Part shown: piece after piece, positions 1-7,218 of the stretch
Position numbering within the stretch: position 1 is the first letter of the stretch
Layout: each line of letters opens with the position of its first letter
Source: CAZLPW01 sp964561495
GTDB taxonomy: Bacteria > Fidelibacterota > Marinisomatia > Marinisomatales > UBA1611
Direction of reading: 5' to 3'
Assembly (NCBI GenBank): GCA_964561495.1
Contig: CAZLPW010000014.1
Coordinates: 1-36,636, forward strand
DNA length: 36,636 bases
Notes under the pieces: generated by a model
Databases searched by the model: none
What the model saw: only the letters and a program-made list of their open reading frames with translations
What the model was told of the DNA's origin: nothing
Translations under genes and position numbers: made by a program

Positions 1-3000
1 GTTTTCCTTAGGTTTGTATACTAATCCTAATTTTGGAGATACTTGCAGTCCATCAGTATTGCCAAAGTCAAAATCCCAATCAAACGGACTATACCCAGCT
101 CCTGGTCCTTGATTATTAAAGTTAATTACGTTGGTTAATCGATCATGAACATCAAACCTAGTGGCTTGAATAATTTCCCATTTTGGATTGATTTTCCAAT
201 TAATCTGATAGTATGCACCAAGCTCATTTACTGTATAGCGGTTATCTTCTAAAGATTCATCAATCCCCTCATCTATATTTTCATCAATTTTTCCATCACC
301 ATCATTATCAATTCCATCAGCAAAAACATAAAAGTTTTGTCCACCCAGCCATTTGACTCCTGGCTCAATTTGCTCGCCAATATCATACTGACCGTTTTGA
401 TTAGTATCTATATAATCAGGGATTCCATTCCCATTTAAATCATTGAAATCATCACTATCACGATCATTATCAATTTTATCAGAAATAGCGCCAAGAACAA
501 AATCATCATCTGAAGAACCAGAAGGGTTCCCAAATTGTGATCCGTTTTCTGTTGCCCACTTACTAAAACCTTCTCCGTTATCATACCAGGTATTATCATT
601 TCTATCATCAAAGATATAAGGTGAGCCAGACTCACCATTTCCATTATTATCTCTTCTATCTGTTAATTCTTTATCGGATAATATGGTACCTCGTGTATCA
701 GGCATTGTTAAAAAATAATCTAGCCCCCAAACAAAGCGAAGATTACCATTGAACCACTCATTCATATGTTGAAATTGGGTACTAAATTTTTTAGACCTAT
801 CATAGATCACACTACCTGTAGCAAGATTTCTGGTGGGGTTTTTATAGTCCCCCGAGTGGCTTGTATTTAAATAGCTTTGGAGAAAAAAATTCTTCCACCT
901 AATTTTACCTTGATAATATTTATAAACCCAACCATCAGCTAAGTAGCGAGCAATACCTGTAATATTGATATTTCTTGCCCAAGCATATCCGTGAGAAAAG
1001 ATAGCTGTAAAGTCAGGATTGGGTTCCCAATCTAGACGTATATCATACCGATAATTACGAACCTTAAAATCTGGGTAATCATTTATTCCATCATCGTTTG
1101 CATCCTTATAAATATTTCCAAGTTTTCCGTAGTCTACGGAGAAATCTTTTTCATCAAATTCATCTACACCATTCTCACCTCGGCTCGGTTTTCCATCACC
1201 GTCAGTATCGTTATTTGTAAACTCATCCCAAACTGGGACAACCTCACCATCAACAACTTCAGTGTTCCCATTAAGGTTTTCAAATGTTTCTCCATCCCAG
1301 ACTCCATTTCCTTCTGTGCCATCTGCATCAGGTGGAATATCTCCATCATCATCATAGTCGCCGTCACCATTTAAATCTTGGGCGGGAATTCCATCTAAAC
1401 CAAAATCTAAAAGAGTAAGAGTTCCAAAGATATCAATATATGATTCAGCAACATCCGCATCATATACCCCGTTACCATTCAAGTCAATGAAAGGTTCATA
1501 TGGAAAATCATAAGCATTCCCCAGTTCATCTTTCCATAGTCCCCAGTCGTTATCATCATCCAATCCATTATCACCCCAATCATCATCAAAAATCCCGTTA
1601 TTGTTAGTATCAAAAACGATATTACCATTTGAATCATATCTGTAATCACCAAAGCCATATTTATGAAGAGGATCCACAACACTCCAAGATGAATCAGGTG
1701 TGTAATAGTTTGATGTAAGTGGTTCTAAATTTGAAATATCAGTTTTGCTTCCAAATCTATCTAGCCAAGCAGTACCAAGTTCATCATTTTCATCTATCAA
1801 TCCATCTCGATCATTATCAACTCCATCAACCCAAGCTTCTTCTTCATCATCAATCCCAATATCTATTTTTTCATCAATATATCCATCTCCATCATTATCA
1901 ATACCATCTGCATAATTATTACCAAGTTTATCTTGGGTCACGAACCAAAGAGTCATACCATTATTTAATGTGTATCGATTAAACTCATCAGCGCTAGCAT
2001 CATCAATCATCTCTTGAGTTATTACTGGTGAGCCTTCTTCGCCATCGGCTGATATATAATCACCCCAGTAATAACCAACCCAAGATTCATCGGCTCCTGG
2101 AACATGGTCAACCATCGACTGACTAAATATGGGATTATTATCGCTTTCTGGTGCTAATCTTCCCCCTTTGTCAAGTCTATCATGCTTTAGGTTTGGTCGA
2201 CCAATGAAAACTGGATCATGCCCTTCATACTCATCTTCATTAAAATGAGTCCAATCTTGACCAGAAAGAGCAACTCCAGAAATTTTAAATCCAAAATCAC
2301 CAAATTTATGAGCAGTTCTAAAGCTAATTTTTTTTAGTAGATCTGTGTCAGTTTGATTTAAAAGACCACCCTGAATATTTATACTTGTTCCTTGAGACCT
2401 AAGTGGAGAACTAGTTACAATATTTAAAACACCACTATGAGCATTGGGCCCATAAAGGGCTGAAGCAGGCCCAAGTACTACCTCAATTTGTTCTACATCT
2501 TCAAAGGAGACAGGGATAACATTATATGCTGTTAGACGTAAAGAAGGAACATTTGCCATTCTTCCATCCATAAGGGTCAATAGTCTTGAGCTAAATGAAG
2601 AGTTAAATCCTCTTGCTGTCATATTGTAGCTATCAATACCTGATTGAGTAAAATCTATTCCCTTAGTACCTTTAAGATAATCACCAAGATTTGTATTGCT
2701 TTCTCGTCGTATTTCAGTTTTTGTGATAACAGATATTGCAGCAGGTGCGTCTTCAATCCTTTCTCTGCGTCTAGATGCTGTAACAACATAAGTTTCAAGC
2801 TCAATTGCTTCTGGAGAGAGAGAAATTTCTAAATTTATTATTTCACCAATATAAACTGTAACTTCTTTTTTATAATCCTTGTAGCCGATGTAAGATACTT
2901 TGATGGTATATGTACCTGTTTCAACATTATTGATATTGAAATTACCCTTAATATCTGAGGCTGAACCTTTCATGGTATTATCCAAAATCACATTTGCACC

Positions 3001-3108
3001 AACAAGAGGTTCACCATTATTTGAATCAATTATTTTTCCTTTTATGCCACTATCTTTACTCATTATGAATGACAAAGATATAAAACAAAAGATGTATTTA
3101 AATTTCAT
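1..3108 (-). CDS. TonB-dependent outer-membrane receptor, 3' end cut off by the window edge
   Basis: An open frame of 1036 codons runs without a stop from ATG at 3108 to base 1. Residues 1-17 look like a signal peptide. Residues 22-98 form a carboxypeptidase-regulatory-like beta domain (GKIIDSNNGEPLVGANV, then DIKGNFNI and VSYIGYKD), as in SusC/CirA-type receptors. A TonB-box-like ETYVVTASRR follows at 105-114, and a plug domain spans about 120-233 with DGRMANVP and GPASALYGPNAHSGVLNIV. The rest would be beta barrel. The barrel is interrupted by Asp/Asn/Gly-rich runs such as DGIDNDGDGYIDE near residues 400, 425, 580, 635, 880 and 935. The product should import an unknown ligand across the outer membrane using TonB-ExbBD energy. 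The start has only a weak ribosome site (CTAAAG). It lies downstream of the secreted-protein gene on the same strand, behind a strong hairpin. The family is certain; the substrate is unknown. Confidence 0.93.
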   Translation of the reverse strand, partial: MKFKYIFCFISLSFIMSKDSGIKGKIIDSNNGEPLVGANVILDNTMKGSASDIKGNFNINNVETGTYTIKVSYIGYKDYKKEVTVYIGEIINLEISLSPEAIELETYVVTASRRRERIEDAPAAISVITKTEIRRESNTNLGDYLKGTKGIDFTQSGIDSYNMTARGFNSSFSSRLLTLMDGRMANVPSLRLTAYNVIPVSFEDVEQIEVVLGPASALYGPNAHSGVLNIVTSSPLRSQGTSINIQGGLLNQTDTDLLKKISFRTAHKFGDFGFKISGVALSGQDWTHFNEDEYEGHDPVFIGRPNLKHDRLDKGGRLAPESDNNPIFSQSMVDHVPGADESWVGYYWGDYISADGEEGSPVITQEMIDDASADEFNRYTLNNGMTLWFVTQDKLGNNYADGIDNDGDGYIDEKIDIGIDDEEEAWVDGVDNDRDGLIDENDELGTAWLDRFGSKTDISNLEPLTSNYYTPDSSWSVVDPLHKYGFGDYRYDSNGNIVFDTNNNGIFDDDWGDNGLDDDNDWGLWKDELGNAYDFPYEPFIDLNGNGVYDADVAESYIDIFGTLTLLDFGLDGIPAQDLNGDGDYDDDGDIPPDADGTEGNGVWDGETFENLNGNTEVVDGEVVPVWDEFTNNDTDGDGKPSRGENGVDEFDEKDFSVDYGKLGNIYKDANDDGINDYPDFKVRNYRYDIRLDWEPNPDFTAIFSHGYAWARNINITGIARYLADGWVYKYYQGKIRWKNFFLQSYLNTSHSGDYKNPTRNLATGSVIYDRSKKFSTQFQHMNEWFNGNLRFVWGLDYFLTMPDTRGTILSDKELTDRRDNNGNGESGSPYIFDDRNDNTWYDNGEGFSKWATENGSQFGNPSGSSDDDFVLGAISDKIDNDRDSDDFNDLNGNGIPDYIDTNQNGQYDIGEQIEPGVKWLGGQNFYVFADGIDNDGDGKIDENIDEGIDESLEDNRYTVNELGAYYQINWKINPKWEIIQATRFDVHDRLTNVINFNNQGPGAGYSPFDWDFDFGNTDGLQVSPKLGLVYKPKEN

Positions 3109-3123
3109 TTCTTTAGTTGATAC

Positions 3124-3152
3124 GAAACAGCCTCGAAGAACGAGGCTGTTTC
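3124..3152 (-). terminator. Perfect 12-bp stem-loop between the secreted protein and receptor genes
   Basis: GAAACAGCCTCG pairs exactly with CGAGGCTGTTTC around a 5-nt loop. It lies 38 nt past the stop of the 594-aa gene and 15 nt before the receptor start. It is far more GC-rich than its surroundings. No U-tract follows it in the minus direction; a loosely T-rich stretch follows only on the plus strand. It may be a transcription stop, or a 3'-end stabiliser or processing hairpin that uncouples expression of the two genes. Confidence 0.65.
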
Positions 3153-3190
3153 ATTGATTTAATTTTGACTATACTGTTAAAATATTCAAC

Positions 3191-4975
3191 TTATTTTAAT
3201 AGTAGCATCTTCCCTTTTTGAATTCGATTATCAGATTTTACCTCATAGAAATATAATCCGCTTGGAACCTTATCACCGTTGCTATCTTTTCCATACCATG
3301 TAATATTATAGGTACCAGCATTCAATTGACTGTTTTCTACAACGCTAATTTCCTCTCCAAGAATCGAGAATATTGTTACTTTTACTAGAGACTCACGCTC
3401 TGTTGAGAATCTAATTTTAGTTACTGGGTTGAAGGGGTTAGGAAAATTACCATGAAGTTCAAACTTTTCTGCAATCGGAGCCTCTGATTCTACCTCTGTG
3501 GTAGCGTTATATCCCCCAAAAACATTTACTCGCTGTGTCGTTTTATCTAATATACACGCATTGTCAACTTCAAATATTAGTCGGCCAGTTCCATCTTGTG
3601 GATCAAAATCCCATCCTGAGTCATCAACCCCGCACTCGTAATCACAAGCAGTTTGAACTGCGAGCAGTGTCGCGGTAGGACCCAATAGGAAAACATTAGC
3701 ACACTGGTCTTCACCTGCGCCTGTTCCTAAACAAGCTACATATTGATCATACAAAGATTGACCAACATTTGCTCCAATCGCTGAAGATGTTGCTTCATCA
3801 AGATATATGACTGCTACTGAGTCTGCAGCTGCAGTTAAAGATCCTTGCAGATCTCCTGTGGCTGGTAGAGTAGCATTTAATACTGTAGAAAATACTTGGC
3901 CTGCTTCCAAATAATTAAAAGTGAAAAAATAGCCAGTTGGTGCTAATAATTCATCACCACTAAAAAGAACACCATCACCGCCAGAGAGAACACCTGATGG
4001 ATCAAATATATAAGCCCTGTTTGTGGTTACTCTTCCAGCTGAGCTTGTGTCACCTGTAAAAGGATCAATTTCGTATGAGTCAGGGTTATTTGGGTCTATT
4101 GGATGGCCACCTCCATTTAATATAGGAGTACTGAATGGTTCATCACTTCCTGTCCAACCTAGGTTGTACCATAAGTTTGTATCAGGATGTAAGTACATAA
4201 GGTAGGCTTCCGTATTTGAAATAGTTACAGTATCACCAGGGGATACTGGAACTCCAAGAAAAGCATCATATTGGCCTTCATCATTAACGCCAAGTCCGCT
4301 ACCAACTCCGTCAGTTGCTTCCCAGTAAATTTCTAAACCAGCAGGTACAGTTCGTGAATCATCGGTATAAGTCACAGTTGCCATACCCCAATCTGGCATG
4401 TTGGTTCCTGGTCCATAATCAACTCCTAACTCACCACCAACAATATCAGCAGCAGAAAACTGAGCAAAAACACTGGACAGAGAGATTCCCCACCCTAGAG
4501 AGTATTTTGTTGGGTCATCTGGATGAACGAACCCAGTACCACCAGTCCATGTGCCATTCTCGGTTACACCAGGGACTGTTGCATATGTAGAACAATTATC
4601 GGCCTCGGTAGTTGGATAAGTGCTACCTTCATTGATCGTAAACGTACCATCATCATTCAAGTCTATATTAAGAGCGACCCCAACTGCTGCCATTAGCTCT
4701 GGAGTAACTAGAGGGACAAACCGAGTGGTTATTGTGTCACCTGGAGCATAGCCAGCTACAACTCTTGTATATAGAGGCTCGGCAGAACTTGGCCATGAAA
4801 CCGAGACAGTATTCCCACCTCCGTTTATGCTATCTTCAGGACTATCTGCTGCCCGAGCTACATACGTATAATGAACAGTTATGGCATTCACATCGATATT
4901 CCCTTGTAGTGACTGGGACTGTAAAAATGTGGAGGCTAGAATAACTGGTATAAATATTTTTAGCAATTTATTCAT
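3191..4975 (-). CDS. Secreted protein with T9SS type A C-terminal sorting domain, function unknown
   Basis: The 594-aa product starts with a signal peptide (Lys-rich MNKLLK, hydrophobic IFIPVILASTFL, small residues after). It ends in a typical T9SS/Por sorting domain from about residue 510, with the hallmark FPNPFNPVTKIRFS, then GTYNITWYGKDSNG, SGLYFYEVKS and the final KGKMLLLK. The middle is rich in Gly, Thr, Asp and Ser, with no recognised catalytic motif. Six cysteines (NCS, ACL, QCA, ACD, ECG, ACI) could form disulfides after export. An excellent Shine-Dalgarno (AAGGGGAG) precedes the ATG, unlike most genes here, which suggests high expression. It is probably exported by Sec, then carried over the outer membrane by T9SS and either anchored or released. 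Its place just upstream of a TonB-dependent receptor gene hints at a cell-surface uptake role, but that is inference. Confidence 0.85.
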   Translation of the reverse strand: MNKLLKIFIPVILASTFLQSQSLQGNIDVNAITVHYTYVARAADSPEDSINGGGNTVSVSWPSSAEPLYTRVVAGYAPGDTITTRFVPLVTPELMAAVGVALNIDLNDDGTFTINEGSTYPTTEADNCSTYATVPGVTENGTWTGGTGFVHPDDPTKYSLGWGISLSSVFAQFSAADIVGGELGVDYGPGTNMPDWGMATVTYTDDSRTVPAGLEIYWEATDGVGSGLGVNDEGQYDAFLGVPVSPGDTVTISNTEAYLMYLHPDTNLWYNLGWTGSDEPFSTPILNGGGHPIDPNNPDSYEIDPFTGDTSSAGRVTTNRAYIFDPSGVLSGGDGVLFSGDELLAPTGYFFTFNYLEAGQVFSTVLNATLPATGDLQGSLTAAADSVAVIYLDEATSSAIGANVGQSLYDQYVACLGTGAGEDQCANVFLLGPTATLLAVQTACDYECGVDDSGWDFDPQDGTGRLIFEVDNACILDKTTQRVNVFGGYNATTEVESEAPIAEKFELHGNFPNPFNPVTKIRFSTERESLVKVTIFSILGEEISVVENSQLNAGTYNITWYGKDSNGDKVPSGLYFYEVKSDNRIQKGKMLLLK

Positions 4976-5113
4976 ATTGAATCTCCCCTTATATCATTTA
5001 AGTTATTTTTGTTTTGTCTTATGTAGAAAACAAGAGACTATGCTTGTATCTAATTAGTAGTTATGCCTAAAAATAAAACAACGTAAATAAGAATCAAAGC
5101 ATTATGTGATATG

Positions 5114-5136
5114 AAAAAAATAAGCCTTATTGCTTA
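5114..5136 (-). terminator. Short terminator-like hairpin with T-tract
   Basis: Read on the minus strand, TAAGC-AATAAG-GCTTA forms a 5-bp stem with a 6-nt loop, followed directly by seven Ts. It begins 30 nt after the stop codon of the small membrane-protein frame at 5166-5285 and would end that transcript before the 594-aa gene. The stem is short, so confidence is moderate. Confidence 0.5.
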
Positions 5137-5165
5137 AAAAAAAGTATCTATTTAAGTCTTTCAGT

Positions 5166-5285
5166 TTAATCCTTTTTCCTAATGCTCCATCTTCCCCATA
5201 ATATCCATAGGCAATATAGAGTAAGGATACTTCCAAAAATAAACATCCCATTTAGGATTATTGCTGTTAAAATTCTATCAAACAT
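5166..5285 (-). CDS. Probable 39-aa single-span membrane protein
   Basis: A short frame below usual length cut-offs reads MFDRILTAIILNGMFIFG, then SILTLYCLWILWGRW and SIRKKD before TAA. It has a hydrophobic span of about 25 residues (6-30) and a Trp/Arg/Lys-rich C-terminus, the shape of a one-pass small membrane protein. By the positive-inside rule the C-terminus would be cytoplasmic. It occupies the middle of an otherwise empty 386-nt gap, is divergent from etfB, and has a terminator-like hairpin just downstream. A TATACT box lies close upstream of the ATG, but there is no convincing Shine-Dalgarno. It resembles in size and layout the small accessory subunits of some sodium symporters, though no transporter is adjacent. 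No function can be assigned, and it could still be a chance frame. Confidence 0.42.
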   Translation of the reverse strand: MFDRILTAIILNGMFIFGSILTLYCLWILWGRWSIRKKD

Positions 5286-5361
5286 GTTTGAGTATACCCA
5301 TTTTATAGTTTTAAATTAACAATAAGATTCAACTCGTTCATTATTTGTAAGTAGTTAATAA

Positions 5362-6132
5362 ATGAAGATTGCAGTTTTAATTAAACAGGTTCCTGGTAGC
5401 GAATCCCGCCTACCACTAAATAATTCGTCCACCTGGGTAGATGAAGTTAGTGTTACATATACTATGAATCCTCCAGATAATTATGCCCTTGAAGAAGCTT
5501 TGCTTATTAGAGACAAATTAGGATCAGGAGAGGTTGTTGTTATCAGTATGGGTCCTGAAAGGGTTCAAAAAGTAATTCGAGAAGGTCTTGCAAAAGGAGC
5601 TGATAGGGGAATTTTTTTAAAAGAAGAGGGACCTGCAATAGTTGATCCTCTATCTTTAGCTAAAGCTATATCAAAGGCAATCGAAGATGAAAAATTTGAT
5701 CTTGTCTTTACAGGCCTTCAGTCTGATGATATGGGGATGGGACAAACAGGTGTTCTTATTGGGGAGATATTAGGTATGTCAACTGCCACTCTTGCTGTTC
5801 AGACTGAAATTTCCGATAAAAAAATAAAAATTAAAAGAGAGCTCGAGTCAGGCTGGTTTCAATGGGTATCGCTTCCGATTCCTGCATCTGTATCTATACA
5901 ATCTGGATTGAACGTTCCAAGGTATCCATCTTTGAAAGGAATTATGGGTGCAAAAAAGAAAGAAGTAAAAACTGTAAACATCAATGAGTATGTAGTAAAC
6001 GATAGCTATCAAAAAATTGAAAAAATATTTGTTCCTCAAACTACAAAACAGACTGAAATTATTGAGGGAGATGTAGATAATGCAGTTTCGAAGATTGTTG
6101 AAATTTTAAAAACTGATATAAAGGTTATATAG
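5362..6132 (+). CDS. etfB: Electron transfer flavoprotein, beta subunit
   Basis: The 256-aa protein has the usual length for EtfB. It begins MKIAVLIKQVPGSES, typical of the family, and contains the AMP-binding region DLVFTGLQSDDMGMGQTG (about 113-130), where family members have the DxxTGQT-type loop. With EtfA it forms a soluble FAD-carrying heterodimer that takes electrons from acyl-CoA dehydrogenases and related flavoenzymes. The stop codon TAG overlaps the possible GTG start of etfA, so the two are translationally coupled. The ATG at 5362 has only a weak ribosome site, but the N-terminus matches the family exactly. The upstream 76 nt is shared with the divergent 39-aa frame and should carry the promoter. 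Confidence 0.95.
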   Translation: MKIAVLIKQVPGSESRLPLNNSSTWVDEVSVTYTMNPPDNYALEEALLIRDKLGSGEVVVISMGPERVQKVIREGLAKGADRGIFLKEEGPAIVDPLSLAKAISKAIEDEKFDLVFTGLQSDDMGMGQTGVLIGEILGMSTATLAVQTEISDKKIKIKRELESGWFQWVSLPIPASVSIQSGLNVPRYPSLKGIMGAKKKEVKTVNINEYVVNDSYQKIEKIFVPQTTKQTEIIEGDVDNAVSKIVEILKTDIKVI

Positions 6133-7076
6133 TGATGGATATTCTTGTTGTTTTGGAAGATAATAATGGAAAGTTACATCGCATGAGCAGAGAAGCTATT
6201 GTTGGTGCCCAACAAATAGGTGGGTCTGTTTCCGCTTTGGCGATTGGAAAAAATGCAGATTATTTTGCAGATAAAATAAAAGATATAGATATCTCTGAGG
6301 TTATAACTGTTAATCATGAGTCTGTTTCTAGTTATAGTGCAGATGGATATGCTGCTATAGTTGCGGATATTGCTAAGAATGAATTACCTAAATTCATTAT
6401 TGCTGGTCATACTTATCAAACAAGAGATTTTATGCCTAGGGTAAGCGCAAAACTTGATATTCCATTTATTCCCGATATTATAAGTATGGATCATGGTAAA
6501 TTTCTTAAGCAGATACTAAATGCAAAATTAAATGCATCGGTATCTTCCCATTCGAGTCAAATAATTCTTAGCTTTCAGTCCGCTGCCTTTAATGAGGAAT
6601 TAATTTCTAAAGGAGATTGTTCCCCTCGCCCGCTTGAGGTTAATTTGGATTCTTCTTTGGTACGCTCAGTGTCTGATGAACCATTTCAAGAAGATTCAGG
6701 AGATGTTGACCTTGAAAGTGCAGATATACTTGTTTCTGTAGGAAGAGGTATAGAAAAGGAAGAAAATATTCATTTAGCTTTTGAACTTGCTGATTTAATA
6801 GGAGCGGAAGTATCTGCAAGTAGGCCTGTTGTAGATTTGGAGTGGATTGATTCTTTTAGACAAGTAGGAAGCTCAGGGAGTAATGTATCTCCTAAGCTAT
6901 ATTTTTCATTAGGCATATCTGGAGCGATTCAGCATGTAGTAGGTATGAAAGGTTCAAAAAAAATTCTTGCGATTAATAAGGATTCAGACGCACCTATATT
7001 TGAAATAGCTGACTATGCCGTAGTTGGTGATGTTCTTGAAATTGTCCCCAGATTAATTGAAGCCTTAAAAAGTTAA
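6132..7076 (+). CDS. etfA: Electron transfer flavoprotein, alpha subunit
   Basis: The 314-aa product has the N-terminal EtfA/B alpha-beta domain followed by the C-terminal FAD-binding domain: VSVGRGIEKEENIHLAFELA (about 200-220), SRPVVDLEWIDSFRQVGSSG, then LYFSLGISGAIQHVVGMKGS and INKDSDAPIFEIADYAVVGD near the end. These are the standard EtfA FAD contacts. GTG at 6132 overlaps the etfB stop; ATG at 6135 is an equally likely or better start and changes the product by one residue. It partners EtfB. The membrane oxidoreductase gene that follows after 142 nt is its probable electron acceptor. An AT-rich palindrome overlaps its stop codon. Confidence 0.95.
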   Translation: MMDILVVLEDNNGKLHRMSREAIVGAQQIGGSVSALAIGKNADYFADKIKDIDISEVITVNHESVSSYSADGYAAIVADIAKNELPKFIIAGHTYQTRDFMPRVSAKLDIPFIPDIISMDHGKFLKQILNAKLNASVSSHSSQIILSFQSAAFNEELISKGDCSPRPLEVNLDSSLVRSVSDEPFQEDSGDVDLESADILVSVGRGIEKEENIHLAFELADLIGAEVSASRPVVDLEWIDSFRQVGSSGSNVSPKLYFSLGISGAIQHVVGMKGSKKILAINKDSDAPIFEIADYAVVGDVLEIVPRLIEALKS

Positions 7077-7090
7077 TAAATTAACTTTTT
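7067..7090 (+). terminator. AT-rich palindrome at the end of etfA, possible terminator
   Basis: AAAAAGTTAAT and ATTAACTTTTT are exact reverse complements separated by AA, and the right arm ends in five Ts. The palindrome contains the etfA stop codon. Only one G-C pair is present, so the stem is weak. It could reduce read-through into the next gene, 128 nt away. Confidence 0.4.
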
Positions 7091-7218
7091 ATATTACTTA
7101 ATTTATTTTTGGTTATAATTGCATAGGGGATCTCAGTCTTTGGCTCTCTAATTCATAAGTAATCTTTTATGTTATCAATTACAATTATGTAATTTTTGAG
7201 ATAGAAAAGATACTGATT

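Noticed and set aside
435..1682. Met- and Ile-rich short frames antisense or out of frame to the receptor
   Set aside because: They arise from the DNDGDG-type codons of the receptor read in another frame; their composition is low-complexity.
1780..1920. Tandem repeats of CATCA/ATCATT-type units suggesting a DNA repeat array
   Set aside because: The periodicity is explained by Asp/Asn/Gly codons in the receptor; units are not identical or regularly spaced, so this is not a CRISPR or minisatellite.
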